NCBI RefSeq assembly: GCF_001619615.1
Contig: NZ_LQQP01000001.1
Span: forward strand, 62,001-126,000
Reading direction: 5' to 3'
Origin: Microbacterium sp. T32
Lineage (GTDB): Bacteria > Actinomycetota > Actinomycetes > Actinomycetales > Microbacteriaceae
DNA: 64,000 nt
Below the pieces are notes generated by a model that saw only the letters and a list, made by a program, of their open reading frames with translations, was not told the DNA's origin and did no database searches. Position numbers and translations under genes: made by a program. Numbering within the stretch: the stretch's first letter is position 1; each line of letters starts with the position of its first letter. Positions 33,818 through 41,921 of this stretch are shown in pieces.

Positions 33818-34789
33818 ATGGGCGACGTGGGGGAGTGGCATCCGGACATCCTCGGGGCGGGGTTCGAGCAGCGGACGCTGCCGCTCGGCGCCGATGACGA
33901 GGGCGAGGTCGTCGCCACCCTGGTGCGGTCGATGCCGCACCCGGGCGCACGGCTGTTTGGAGCTTGGCGGGACGTCGACGTGCTGTACGTGCACGGGTGG
34001 TCGGACTACTTCTTCCAGACGGCGCTGGCGCGGTTCTTCACCGATCGGGGCGCGCGCTTTCACGCGCTGGACCTCCGCAAGTACGGTCGCAGCATCCGCC
34101 CGGGCCAGACCCGCGGGTACGTCGCCGCGCTCGACGTGTACGACGCCGACATCGAGGCGGCCCTGGATGCCATGGGCACCGAGGCGCACGGTCGACGCCT
34201 CGTGCTCCTCGGGCACAGCACCGGGGGTCTGACGCTGACGCTGTGGGCGGCTCGGCACCCCGGGCGCGCGCACGCGGTGGTGCTCAACAGTCCGTGGCTA
34301 GAGCTGCAGCTCGGCCCGCTCGGGCGGCAGGCTCTTGCCCCGATCCTGAACGCCCGCGCCCGCATCGACCCGCTCGGCACGCACCCCGTCGTCGACCTCG
34401 GCTTCTACACCCGCGCGCAGCGCGAGGTCGGCACGCTTCCCGACAGCCCCGACGGGTGGCGGCCCGAGCGCGGCTTCCCGACCCATCCCGGCTGGCTCGC
34501 CGCGGTCGTCGCGGGCCACGCGCGGGTGGCATCCGGGGTCGACATCGGATGCCCGGCGCTCGTGCTGCTGTCCGCGCGCTCGGCACCGGCGCTGTCGTGG
34601 AGCGACGCGATGCGCGAGTCCGACTCGGTGCTCGTCGTCGACGACATCGCCCGCGCGGCGACCCGCATCGCGCGGGAGGTCACGATCGTCCGCGTCGACG
34701 GGGCGCTGCACGACGTGTTCCTGTCGCGGGCGGACGCTCGGGATGCCGCGTTCGCTGCGCTCGAGCGCTGGTCGGGGTGGCTAGCGTAG
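33818..34789 (+). CDS. Alpha/beta hydrolase (serine hydrolase)
   Basis: 323 aa. The nucleophile elbow is VLLGHSTGGLTLTLWAA (Ser in GHSTG). An oxyanion strand VDVLYVHGWSDYFFQ precedes it, the acid is probably in the C-terminal third, and the catalytic His lies near the end in VDGALHDVFLSRAD. The shape resembles lysophospholipase / monoacylglycerol-lipase-like hydrolases. No signal peptide is present. It is followed 20 nt later by an acyl-CoA synthetase, so a role in acyl-chain turnover is plausible. Being the nearest alpha/beta hydrolase to the men cluster, it is a weak candidate for a missing MenH. Confidence 0.85.
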   Translation: MGDVGEWHPDILGAGFEQRTLPLGADDEGEVVATLVRSMPHPGARLFGAWRDVDVLYVHGWSDYFFQTALARFFTDRGARFHALDLRKYGRSIRPGQTRGYVAALDVYDADIEAALDAMGTEAHGRRLVLLGHSTGGLTLTLWAARHPGRAHAVVLNSPWLELQLGPLGRQALAPILNARARIDPLGTHPVVDLGFYTRAQREVGTLPDSPDGWRPERGFPTHPGWLAAVVAGHARVASGVDIGCPALVLLSARSAPALSWSDAMRESDSVLVVDDIARAATRIAREVTIVRVDGALHDVFLSRADARDAAFAALERWSGWLA

Positions 34790-34809
34790 GAGGCGATACA
34801 AGGAGTCCC

Positions 34810-36501
34810 ATGACCTCGACGACCCCCACGGAGCAGTACCGTGCTGCCCGCGACCTCCTCCTCGCCGCCCGCACCGATCCCGACCGCGCCGCGGAATTCG
34901 CGTGGCCGCGGATCGAGGGGCCCTTCAACTGGGCGATCGACTGGTTCGATCCGATGGCGCGGGGGAACGATCGTCCGGCGCTGATCGTCATCGACGACGA
35001 CGGCACGCACCACGAGCGCACGTTCGACGAACTTGCGCGGCGCTCGGATCAGGTCGCCGCGTGGCTGGCATCCCGGGGCGTCCGGAAGGGGCACGCGGTC
35101 CTGCTCATGCTCGGCAACCAGGTCGAGCTGTGGGAGGCGATGCTCGCGATCATGAAGCTCGGCGGCGTCATCGCGCCCACGACGACGGCGCTCGGCGCCC
35201 ACGATCTCGCCGACCGCATCGAGCGCGCCGAGATCCGGCACGTCATCGTCGATTCCGCGGATGCCGACAAGTTCGAGGCCGCGCCGGAGGATCTCGGCCG
35301 CATCGTCGTGGGGGAGCCCGTGCCGGGCTGGGCCTCGTACGACGACGCGTTCCTTGCGGAGGCGCCGGCGGTCGCGCACCCGGGCACCGTCGCGGACGAC
35401 CGGCTGCTGCTGTACTTCACCTCCGGCACGACGTCGAAGCCGAAGCTCGTCGAGCACACGCACGCGTCCTACCCCGTCGGGCACCTGTCGACCATGTACT
35501 GGCTCGGGCTCGAGCCGGGCGACGTGCACCTCGCGATCAGCTCGCCCGGCTGGGCCAAGCACGCCTGGAGCTGCTTCTTCGCGCCGTGGATCGCCGAGGC
35601 GACGGTTCTCGCGCTCAACTACTCGCGCTTCTCGGCCGACCGGCTCCTCGACGTGCTCGAGCGCGACGGCGTCACCACGTTCTGCGCGCCGCCGACGGTG
35701 TGGCGCATGCTCATCCAGGCCGACCTCACCGGGCGGCGCGGGGCACTGCGCGAGGTCGTGTCGGCAGGCGAGCCGCTCAACCCCGAGGTCATCGCTCACG
35801 TGCAGCGCGCGTGGGGGCTCGACATCCGCGACGGGTACGGGCAGACCGAGATGACCGCGATCGTGGCGAACACCCCGGGTGCGGCGCTCGTGCCCGGGTC
35901 GATGGGGCGCCCGCTGCCGGGCTGCCCGGTGGTGATCGTCGACCCGCTCACCGGCGAGCTCGCCGACGAGGGCGAGATCTGCCTCGACCTCACCGAGCGA
36001 CCCCTCAACCTCATGACCGGGTACGTCGGAGACCCGGAGAGGAACGTGGATGCCTTCGCCGGAGGGCTCTTCCACACCGGCGACGTCGCGCGGCGCGACG
36101 ACACCGGCAGCATCACCTACATCGGTCGCACCGACGACGTCTTCAAGTCCTCGGACTACAAGATCAGCCCGTTCGAACTCGAGAGCGTGCTGATCGAGCA
36201 CCCCGCGGTCGTCGAGGCGGCCGTCGTGCCCGCGCCGGATGCGCTGCGGCTGTCGGTGCCGAAGGCGTACGTCGTCCTGGCATCCGGTCATGAGCCGGGT
36301 GAGGAGGTCGCGATCGAGATCCTGCGCTTCGCGCGCGAGAACCTCGCGCCCTTCCAGCGACTGCGGCGCATCGAGTTCGCGGAGCTGCCCAAGACGATCT
36401 CGGGCAAGATCCGCCGCGTCGAGCTGCGGGAGCGCGAGGAGCGTGCGGCCCGCGGCGAGATCGTCGTCGTCGAATGGCGCGACGACAGCCTGCGCGGCTG
36501 A
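34810..36501 (+). CDS. AMP-dependent acyl-CoA synthetase
   Basis: 563 aa ANL-superfamily ligase. Motifs: P-loop LYFTSGTTSKPKLVEHTH, DGYGQTEMT, LFHTGDVARRDDTGSITYIG, the hinge DDVFKSSDYKISPFELES and the C-terminal catalytic lysine in ELPKTISGKIRRVELR. Aromatic-rich SSPGWAKHAWSCFFAPW resembles medium-chain or acetyl/propionyl-type synthetases. It activates a carboxylic acid via an acyl-AMP to the CoA ester; the substrate is unknown. A strong AAGGAG site precedes the ATG at 34810, and it probably shares a transcript with the hydrolase upstream. Confidence 0.9.
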   Translation: MTSTTPTEQYRAARDLLLAARTDPDRAAEFAWPRIEGPFNWAIDWFDPMARGNDRPALIVIDDDGTHHERTFDELARRSDQVAAWLASRGVRKGHAVLLMLGNQVELWEAMLAIMKLGGVIAPTTTALGAHDLADRIERAEIRHVIVDSADADKFEAAPEDLGRIVVGEPVPGWASYDDAFLAEAPAVAHPGTVADDRLLLYFTSGTTSKPKLVEHTHASYPVGHLSTMYWLGLEPGDVHLAISSPGWAKHAWSCFFAPWIAEATVLALNYSRFSADRLLDVLERDGVTTFCAPPTVWRMLIQADLTGRRGALREVVSAGEPLNPEVIAHVQRAWGLDIRDGYGQTEMTAIVANTPGAALVPGSMGRPLPGCPVVIVDPLTGELADEGEICLDLTERPLNLMTGYVGDPERNVDAFAGGLFHTGDVARRDDTGSITYIGRTDDVFKSSDYKISPFELESVLIEHPAVVEAAVVPAPDALRLSVPKAYVVLASGHEPGEEVAIEILRFARENLAPFQRLRRIEFAELPKTISGKIRRVELREREERAARGEIVVVEWRDDSLRG

Positions 36502-36520
36502 GGGAGAACGATCCGCCCTG

Positions 36521-36658
36521 TCAGCTCGGCTCCGTCGTGCGGATGAGTCCGCAGTTGACGCACGACCACGCGACGAGGAAGCGCTCGTCGTCGAGCACCT
36601 CGAACCGGAGCGGGTCGCCGCACGTCGGGCACGTGGGGAAACCCTCGGGCGTCCTCAC
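36521..36658 (-). CDS. 45-residue zinc-ribbon protein
   Basis: A very small gene starting at a GTG (36658) that overlaps the stop of the dihydrofolate-reductase-like gene (GTGA). It encodes two Cys pairs, CPTC (10-13) and CVNC (33-36), about 20 residues apart, the spacing of a zinc ribbon, with a beta-rich FEVLDDERFLVAWS between them. No enzyme domain is present. It is probably a metal-binding accessory or nucleic-acid-binding peptide; the function is unknown. Conserved Cys spacing, coupling and correct strand argue that it is real. Confidence 0.7.
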   Translation of the reverse strand: MRTPEGFPTCPTCGDPLRFEVLDDERFLVAWSCVNCGLIRTTEPS

Positions 36659-37296
36659 CGCGCGAAGGTGACGTGCACGACGCCGCTCTCGGCGACCTCG
36701 GACGTGACCGTGTAGTCGGCGTGCAGGTGGCGGAGGTCGTCCCACAGGCGCGTGCCGTTTCCCAGGACGACGGGCCGGATCGCGACGTGCAGCCGGTCGA
36801 CGAGGCCCGCGGCCAGGGCCGAACGCACCGTGGAGACGCCCCCGCCCACACGAACGTCGGCGTCGCCGGCGAGCTCGGTCGCCCGGCGCACGGCATCCTC
36901 GATCCCGGTCTGGACGAACTCGAACCGGGTGCCGTTGGCGAAGTCGATCGGCGGGCGTTCGCGGTGCGTCAGCACCAGAACCGGCACGCGGAACGGCGGC
37001 TCCTCGCCCCACCATCCGCGCCAGTTCGGGTCGTCGGGGAACGAATGGATGCCGAACATCCCGGCTCCCATCACTTCGGCGCCGACGCCCTCGAAGTACG
37101 CCGCGGCGTACCGGTCGTCGACCCCGGTGGTGCCCTCGCCGGAGGTGTCGCCGAACACGCGCTCGCGGAACGTGCGCGTCGCCGTGTAATCCGCGACGAG
37201 CAGCCCCCAGTCCGCCCCCATCGGGTTCTCGGGCGAGATGTCGGCGGGTGCGGCGACGCCGTCGAGGGAGATGTTCAGATCGACACGGACGGCCAT
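36655..37296 (-). CDS. Dihydrofolate reductase family protein (RibD C-terminal-like)
   Basis: 213 aa. The N-terminus VRVDLNISLDGVAAP and the NADPH-binding segment DADVRVGGGVSTVRSALAAG, then LVDRLHVAIRPVVLGNGTRLWDDL, identify the DHFR/RibD-C superfamily branch common in actinobacteria. These stand-alone proteins are presumed NADPH-dependent reductases, but their substrates are mostly unknown and they do not replace FolA. It is the second gene of an operon begun by yajQ (21-nt gap) and is translationally coupled to the zinc-ribbon gene. Confidence 0.88.
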   Translation of the reverse strand: MAVRVDLNISLDGVAAPADISPENPMGADWGLLVADYTATRTFRERVFGDTSGEGTTGVDDRYAAAYFEGVGAEVMGAGMFGIHSFPDDPNWRGWWGEEPPFRVPVLVLTHRERPPIDFANGTRFEFVQTGIEDAVRRATELAGDADVRVGGGVSTVRSALAAGLVDRLHVAIRPVVLGNGTRLWDDLRHLHADYTVTSEVAESGVVHVTFAR

Positions 37297-37317
37297 GGGG
37301 TGCCCTGGATCCTGCTC

Positions 37318-37806
37318 TTACCGGTAGTTCGTGAACTGCAGGTCGACGTCGAGGTCGGCGGCCTTGAGGAGGCGCTGCACCTCCTGGAGGTCGTCGCGCG
37401 ACTTGGACTGCACGCGCAGCTCGTCGCCCTGGATCTGCGACTTGACGCTCTTGGGGCCCTCGTCGCGGATGATCTTGCCGATCTTCTTGGCGTTCTCCTG
37501 GGAGATGCCTTCCTTGAGCGTCGAGGTGATGCGGTACTCCTTGCCGCTCGCCGTGGGCTCGCCGGATTCGAGGCTCTTCAGCGAGATGCCGCGCTTGATG
37601 AGCTTGGTCTGGAAGACGTCGAGGACGGCCTTCGCGCGCTCCTCGGAGTTGGCTTTGATGAGGATCGCTTCGCCGCTCCATTCGATGGAGGCGTCGGCGC
37701 CCTTGAAGTCGTAGCGCTGCTCGACCTCTTTCCGCGCCTGGTTGAGCGCGTTGTCGGCTTCCTGGCGGTCGATCTTGGAGACGATGTCGAATGAGCTGTC
37801 GGCCAT
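37318..37806 (-). CDS. YajQ family nucleotide-binding protein
   Basis: 162 aa, the usual size. The N-terminal [40 protein letters not shown] and [19 protein letters not shown] are strongly conserved in the family. YajQ proteins have two RNP-like folds, bind nucleic acids, and some bind cyclic di-GMP as regulators. It is the first gene of a three-gene operon with the reductase-like and zinc-ribbon genes, driven by a leaderless promoter. Confidence 0.94.
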   Translation of the reverse strand: MADSSFDIVSKIDRQEADNALNQARKEVEQRYDFKGADASIEWSGEAILIKANSEERAKAVLDVFQTKLIKRGISLKSLESGEPTASGKEYRITSTLKEGISQENAKKIGKIIRDEGPKSVKSQIQGDELRVQSKSRDDLQEVQRLLKAADLDVDLQFTNYR

Positions 37807-37812
37807 CCCGGG

Positions 37813-37818
37813 ATTCTA
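37813..37818 (-). promoter_or_regulatory. Leaderless -10 box (TAGAAT) of yajQ operon
   Basis: Six nt before the ATG at 37806; back to back with the promoter of the FBP gene at 37860. Confidence 0.6.
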
Positions 37819-37859
37819 TCGAGCCGGGAGCGACCGGCCCAGCGGGTGGCGGTCGCTCG

Positions 37860-37865
37860 TAGACT
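37860..37865 (+). promoter_or_regulatory. Leaderless -10 box (TAGACT) of the FBP gene
   Basis: Eight nt before the ATG at 37874; the spacer ends in GGATGCC. Confidence 0.5.
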
Positions 37866-37873
37866 CGGATGCC

Positions 37874-38374
37874 ATGCGAGCACTCACCGAGAACGAGGTG
37901 CGCGAGGCGTTCGTCAACGCCGCGCCCGAGGAGTTGCGGGTCGTGGCGCTGCCGCACGACTTCCTGCTCACCGACTGGGACCACCTCGACTTCTTCGCGT
38001 GGCGCGACCCCCGCACCCGCGGGCGCGGCTACCTCGTGACCGAGCGCGACGGCGAGCCCACCGGCATCGTGCTGCGGGTCGCCGACGGGCAGTCCCGGGC
38101 GCGCGCGGCGATGTGCAACCTGTGCCACACGATGCAGCCCGGCGACCAGGTGTCGCTTTTCACGGCGCGCAAGGCCGGGGCTGCGGGCGAACACGGCGAT
38201 ACGGTCGGGACGTACATGTGCGCCGACCTGTCGTGCCACGAGAACGTGCGCCTGGCGATGCCGCTGGCGCCGAGTGAGATCCGCGGGAGTGTGGACATGA
38301 AGATCGACGGCACCAAGCGTCGTACCGAGGCGTTCGTGGAGCGTGTGCTCGAGACGGCCGGGGTCGAGCGGTGA
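37874..38374 (+). CDS. FBP (FusB-like, EF-G-binding) zinc-finger protein
   Basis: 166 aa. A helical N-terminus (LTENEVREAFVNAAPEELR) leads to WDHLDFFAWRDPR and a C-terminal treble-clef zinc finger with Cys81, Cys84, Cys116 and Cys121 (CNLC and CADLSC). GTYMCADLSCHENVR is the FBP_C signature. FusB-type proteins bind elongation factor G and promote its release from the ribosome, giving fusidic-acid resistance in staphylococci. The role of chromosomal actinobacterial members is not settled. Its stop overlaps the start of the PfkB kinase gene by 4 nt (GTGA). Confidence 0.88.
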   Translation: MRALTENEVREAFVNAAPEELRVVALPHDFLLTDWDHLDFFAWRDPRTRGRGYLVTERDGEPTGIVLRVADGQSRARAAMCNLCHTMQPGDQVSLFTARKAGAAGEHGDTVGTYMCADLSCHENVRLAMPLAPSEIRGSVDMKIDGTKRRTEAFVERVLETAGVER

Positions 38375-39246
38375 CCGGCCGCGTCGTCGTCATCGGCGAC
38401 GCCCTGATCGACGAACTGCGCGACGACGAGGGTGTCCGCGAGTTCGTCGGGGGTGCGGCGCTGAACGTCGCCGTAGGGTTGTCGCGCCTGGGCGTTCCCA
38501 CGTCGCTCATCGCCATGGTCGGCGATGACGCCGCGGGGGAGCAAATCCGCAGCTACCTCTCCGAGTACGACGTCCACCTGCTCCAGAGCCCCTCGGAGCA
38601 CGGGTCGTCGCGTGCCGTGAGCACGCGATCGGCGGGTGGCGAGCCGGAGTACGTCTTCAACGAGGCCGCCCAGAACCGCCGCGTCCGCTACGGCGAGGCC
38701 GAGCGCGCCGCCCTCGCCGAGGCGCCGCTCGTCGTGGTGAGCTGCTTCCCGTTCGACGACGCGGAGCAGACCGACGCGCTCCTGGATGCCGTGGGCTCGA
38801 CGTCGCTCGCGATCGACCCGAACCCCCGCGCGGGCATGTTGCACGACCGTGAGGAGTTCGTGCGCGGTTTCGAGAAGGCCGCGGCGCAGGCGCAGCTGGT
38901 GAAGGTCGGCGAGGACGACGCTCAGCTCCTCTACGGCGGCCCGCTCGAAGGACTCCGCGAGAAGCTCGCGGCGCTCGGCGTCGAGGCGGTGCTCGCCACC
39001 TACGGTGCCGGGGGAGCCGCGATCGACGCGCACGGCCTGACCGTGTCGCGCCCCATCGTCGAGCGTCCCGAGCCCATCGTCGACACCATGGGCGGCGGCG
39101 ACGCCGTGCTCTCGACGACGGCGGCGCTCGTGCGCGGTGGGCTGCCCGAGGACGAGGCGGGCTGGGGCTACGTGCTCGACCGCGCGATGGAGGTGGCCGC
39201 CGCCACCTGCCGGAGCGAGGGCGCTCTGCTGCGGATCCCCGAGTGA
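38371..39246 (+). CDS. PfkB family carbohydrate kinase
   Basis: 291 aa ribokinase-fold kinase. N-terminal GDALIDEL and the GGAALNVAVGLSRLG sugar-binding block are present, and the C-terminal ATP/catalytic motif reads DTMGGGDAVLSTTAALVRG. The conserved DTxGAGD has Gly in place of Ala but keeps the catalytic Asp. Fructokinase-like specificity is likely; the exact sugar is unknown. It is translationally coupled to the FBP gene, an unusual pairing. It is the last gene before the lower-GC patch. Confidence 0.9.
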   Translation: MTGRVVVIGDALIDELRDDEGVREFVGGAALNVAVGLSRLGVPTSLIAMVGDDAAGEQIRSYLSEYDVHLLQSPSEHGSSRAVSTRSAGGEPEYVFNEAAQNRRVRYGEAERAALAEAPLVVVSCFPFDDAEQTDALLDAVGSTSLAIDPNPRAGMLHDREEFVRGFEKAAAQAQLVKVGEDDAQLLYGGPLEGLREKLAALGVEAVLATYGAGGAAIDAHGLTVSRPIVERPEPIVDTMGGGDAVLSTTAALVRGGLPEDEAGWGYVLDRAMEVAAATCRSEGALLRIPE

Positions 39247-39727
39247 AGCCCGCCCAGGCGCTCATACGTTCACACTGATTACAGTTGACGTCCGGGGAAT
39301 CCGGGGCGTGGAACGACCATGAGCAAGAGAGAGCAGGTCTACGCTCGGATTCGCAGAATACATCCAGCGATGACCGAATCGCCCACAGCGGAAAGGCGAT
39401 AGACGAGACAACGCTAGAAGCCGCACTGGGAGCGCAAATCCTGCCTCGAGACCGGTGAGTTCGACGTTCTGATTGTGGTTGAAGGCGAACGCCTCGCGCG
39501 GACCTATCTCGACGAGTTCGACTGGATCGGGGCCTTCGTAACCGGCGGCTTCACCCGGCACCTAGACCGCGGCGGCCTGATCGATCCGTTCACCGACATG
39601 GGCGAGGGTAAGGCAATCGGCATCTTCGGTGAACGACGTCGAGAGGGAAAGCGCCGTGACTTGCGTGAGAAGCGCCGGTACGACGACGAGAGGTCTGCGG
39701 GTATCCCGCTGTCAGACATCGGAAGCA
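39247..39727. other. Lower-GC region with gene fragments
   Basis: Base composition drops visibly from the roughly 70% GC around it. An ATG at 39319 opens only 27 codons (starting MSKREQVYARIRR, a helix-turn-helix-like beginning) before a TAG. Reading on in another frame gives more coding-like sequence, so this looks like a frameshifted remnant. No transposase, integrase or direct repeat could be recognised. Confidence 0.4.
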
Positions 39728-39795
39728 TTAGAACGGCTCGATGTCATCGAGGTCGGACAAGATCTCCTCGCTCAGCTCACGACGAAGGCCGTTAG
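39475..39795 (+). pseudogene. Possible truncated gene, unknown
   Basis: The frame is open from a TAG near 39414 and can start at the GTG at 39475, giving 106 codons. The first 75 codons use high-GC third positions and read like real protein (LDEFDWIGAFVTGGF, LIDPFTDMGEGKAIGIFG), then become basic (ERRREGKRRDLREKRR). The end overlaps the convergent gene at 39728-40087. I do not recognise it. It may be the 3' remnant of a larger gene whose start was lost in this patch. Confidence 0.3.
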
Positions 39796-40087
39796 CAGAT
39801 CTAAAGGCCTGCTCATGAAGCGCTGCGAACTTCTGAGCGAGTGCCTCGTCTTGATCTACCGAGAATTCCTCGGCTAGCTTGACTGGGTTTGCGTCCCTCC
39901 TGAAGACCTGGAACCTGTAGGGGGCGACGCCGTCCTCGTCGCGAGTCTTGATGTAGTACCAGAATTTCGTGGTACCCGTCTTGTACTCGGTCGGTTCGTT
40001 GGACGCGCTCCACGTCAAGTCCCCATTAGCCGTCTTGGCGAAGAGCTTTCCGAGGACGGAACCAAGATTGCTTGCGTTGAGTGCCAC
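39728..40087 (-). CDS. 119-residue hypothetical protein
   Basis: Start GTG at 40087 with AGAAGGGG about 9 nt upstream. The N-terminal half is polar and Trp/Tyr-bearing (LTWSASNEP, KFWYYIKTRDEDG, YRFQVFRRDANP), suggesting a small beta fold. The C-terminal half is helical and acidic (DQDEALAQKFAALHEQAF, ending DLDDIEPF). No family is recognised. It overlaps the 3' end of the upstream gene by 62 nt in another frame, so the two form a compact pair inside the lower-GC patch. Confidence 0.5.
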   Translation of the reverse strand: MALNASNLGSVLGKLFAKTANGDLTWSASNEPTEYKTGTTKFWYYIKTRDEDGVAPYRFQVFRRDANPVKLAEEFSVDQDEALAQKFAALHEQAFRSANGLRRELSEEILSDLDDIEPF

Positions 40088-40592
40088 TTTCGGACCCCTT
40101 CTGAAGCGAGGCAGAGAAGCTGGCTGCCTCCAAAATGACCTTACCGATGCTCTGCCTAGCCGTCCGCGCAACGGCGACGACGTCGATAGTTCCGCCCTCG
40201 TAAAGGGCCTCCTTCGCCGTCCTCGCCTCCTTCACGCTGGCCTCAATCAAGTCCACGAGATCGGCTCCACTGAACGCGGGAGTCGCTTTGAGGTGTCCGT
40301 GGATTCGTTGCGCTTTGCGGGCGTACTCTGCGAGTGCTGTCCCGACCTTGTCAGGCTTGGTGGTCTTGACCGCGGCGTCGAGAGCATCTTCGAGGTGTTC
40401 TAGGTCTGGCAGAAGCACAAGAAGATCGTTCGCGATTAGACGCTGCCCAAGCGCGCGAGCGGACTTCGCAGTGGCGTTGGCGGTCCTCACGAGTTGCCAG
40501 ATCGCAACGCCGAACCCGAGCACCGCCACAGCCAACTGAAGGCCGCCGAAGACGTCCGAGGGTGTCCACACATAGTCGCTGGCCCCCTGCAC
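40026..40592 (-). CDS. 188-residue single-pass membrane protein with helical cytosolic region, unknown
   Basis: The GTG at 40592 is chosen because TATGAT lies exactly 6 nt upstream; a longer frame to 40664 has no such support. One membrane helix (about residues 14-35, LQLAVAVLGFGVAIWQLV) is followed by a long helical cytosolic part (LLVLLPDLEHLEDALDAAVKTT and onwards) and a basic end. The topology resembles small stress or phage-response membrane proteins, but no domain is recognised. It is the first gene of the pair with the 119-residue protein. Composition unlike the neighbours suggests acquisition by transfer. Confidence 0.55.
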   Translation of the reverse strand: MQGASDYVWTPSDVFGGLQLAVAVLGFGVAIWQLVRTANATAKSARALGQRLIANDLLVLLPDLEHLEDALDAAVKTTKPDKVGTALAEYARKAQRIHGHLKATPAFSGADLVDLIEASVKEARTAKEALYEGGTIDVVAVARTARQSIGKVILEAASFSASLQKGSESGTQRKQSWFRPRKALRQDG

Positions 40593-40598
40593 AGCCAG

Positions 40599-40604
40599 AT
40601 CATA
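40599..40604 (-). promoter_or_regulatory. Leaderless -10 box (TATGAT) of the 188-residue gene
   Basis: Six nt before the GTG at 40592; the closest match to a canonical TATAAT in the window. Confidence 0.6.
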
Positions 40605-40733
40605 GCGAAGCGGACCGCCGCCACGCTTGATGTGGAGTTGACCTTCAGCCCGTGTTGGAAGCACCCCCTCGGGGAGGGTAAGGTAGGTGATCGCGCCTCC
40701 GGTCGACTGCGAAAGCCGGGCGGGTGCGCACCT

Positions 40734-40815
40734 GGCGAGTTACCCAAGCGGCCAAAGGGATCTGACTGTAAATCAGACTGCATTGCATTCGGGGGTTCGA
40801 ATCCCTCACTCGCCA
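40734..40815 (+). tRNA. tRNA-Tyr (GTA)
   Basis: Acceptor arms GGCGAGT (40734-40740) and ACTCGCC (40808-40814) pair fully and are followed by discriminator A. The anticodon stem TCTGA/TCAGA encloses CTGTAAA with anticodon GTA. A long variable arm and TTCGAAT T-loop are present, as expected for a bacterial class II tRNA-Tyr. CCA is not encoded. It lies at the edge of the lower-GC patch, a common integration position, although no duplicated tRNA end was found. Confidence 0.95.
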
Positions 40816-40829
40816 CCGACACACAAGAG

Positions 40830-40855
40830 AAAAGCCCCGGGAGACCGGGGCTTTT
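40830..40855. terminator. Intrinsic terminator after tRNA-Tyr (bidirectional)
   Basis: Perfect 11-bp stem AAAAGCCCCGG / CCGGGGCTTTT around GAGA. It serves the tRNA and, on the other strand, the lacI-type gene whose stop is at 40877. Confidence 0.9.
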
Positions 40856-40876
40856 GTCGTTGATGGGCGCCGAGTT

Positions 40877-41890
40877 TCAGGCCGACTCGCGCCAGACGAT
40901 CGGGCTCTCCAGCAGGATCGGGGCGGTGAAGGTCTGACCGTCGAGCTGCGCGAGGACGGCGCGGGCCGCGGCGCTGCCCAGCTCGTCGGCGGGTTGGTGC
41001 ACGGTCGACAGCGGGGGATCGCAGCGCAGGGCCCACGAGCTGTCGTCGAAGCCGACGATGCCCACGTCGTCGGGCACGCGACGACCCGCTTCGCGCAGCG
41101 CCTCGATGGCTCCGGCGGCGACGGCGTCGCTCGAGGCGAAGACACCGTCGATGTCGGGGACGCGCTCGAGAAGGCGCTTCATGCCCGCCTTGCCGTCGGA
41201 GAACGAGTAGAACGGCACCCGCTCGACGAGCTGCGGGTCGAAGTCGCCGCCGAGGGCGTCGACGAACCCGGCGAGGCGATCGGCGCCGGAGTCGCGGTCG
41301 AGAGCCGCAGCGACCATGCCGACGCGGCGGCGGCCCGTGCCGACGAGGCGTTTCGTGATCTCGCGCGCCGAGCCGCGGTTGTCGATGGCCACGTGCGCGG
41401 CGTCGCCGATGTCGCGCGGGTTGCCGACGAATGCGGCGGGCAGCCCCAGTTCGACGACCGCGCGGGTGATGGGGTCGCCGACGCGCGCCGAGACGATGAT
41501 CACGCCGTCGATGAGCCCGCCGCTGAGGTAGCGCGCGAGCCGATCCACGTCGCGGGGTGTGTCGGCGATCAGGCACGACAGTTGGTAATCCGCCTCGGAG
41601 AGAGCGCTGTTGGCGCCCAGCAGGATCGAGGCGATGTTGGGGTCCTCCACGAACAGCGAGTGCGGCTCGTGCACGATGAGGCCGATCGCCTGGGAGCTCT
41701 GCATCACGAGGCTGCGCGCCGCGCGATTGGGGACGAACCCGACCTTCGCGATCGCGGCCTCGATCGCCGCGCGCGCGTCCTCCGAGACATACGGCTGCCC
41801 GTTCAGCACGCGGCTCACCGTCCCCCGCGAAACCCCCGCCTCGAGAGCGACGTCCTTCACGGTGGCGCGACGCCGACGCTCCGTATCCAC
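40877..41890 (-). CDS. LacI family transcriptional repressor
   Basis: 337 aa from the GTG at 41890 (TAGGAT 7 nt upstream). The N-terminal helix-turn-helix and hinge (TVKDVALEAGVSRGTVSRVL, VGFVPNRAARSLV) are followed by a periplasmic-binding-like sugar domain (SQAIGLIVHEP, GVFASSDAVAAGAIEALRE, VGIVGFDDSSWALRCDPPLS). It is divergent from the GH42 gene and should bind the three TGTGNACGTNCACA-type sites in between, releasing them on binding a galactoside. Effector identity is inferred. Confidence 0.94.
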   Translation of the reverse strand: MDTERRRRATVKDVALEAGVSRGTVSRVLNGQPYVSEDARAAIEAAIAKVGFVPNRAARSLVMQSSQAIGLIVHEPHSLFVEDPNIASILLGANSALSEADYQLSCLIADTPRDVDRLARYLSGGLIDGVIIVSARVGDPITRAVVELGLPAAFVGNPRDIGDAAHVAIDNRGSAREITKRLVGTGRRRVGMVAAALDRDSGADRLAGFVDALGGDFDPQLVERVPFYSFSDGKAGMKRLLERVPDIDGVFASSDAVAAGAIEALREAGRRVPDDVGIVGFDDSSWALRCDPPLSTVHQPADELGSAAARAVLAQLDGQTFTAPILLESPIVWRESA

Positions 41891-41897
41891 GATCCCG

Positions 41898-41903
41898 ATC
41901 CTA
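41898..41903 (-). promoter_or_regulatory. Leaderless -10 box (TAGGAT) of the lacI-type gene
   Basis: Seven nt before the GTG at 41890. Confidence 0.55.
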
Positions 41904-41921
41904 GGGCGGGGAGACCCCGTG

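Noticed and set aside
33812..34789. GTG at 33812 as the start of the alpha/beta hydrolase
   Set aside because: It lies immediately after the -10 hexamer; the ATG at 33818 is correctly spaced.
39247..40733. Prophage or integrative element inserted at tRNA-Tyr
   Set aside because: No integrase, transposase or duplicated tRNA 3' end could be found on the far side; only the composition and position are suggestive.
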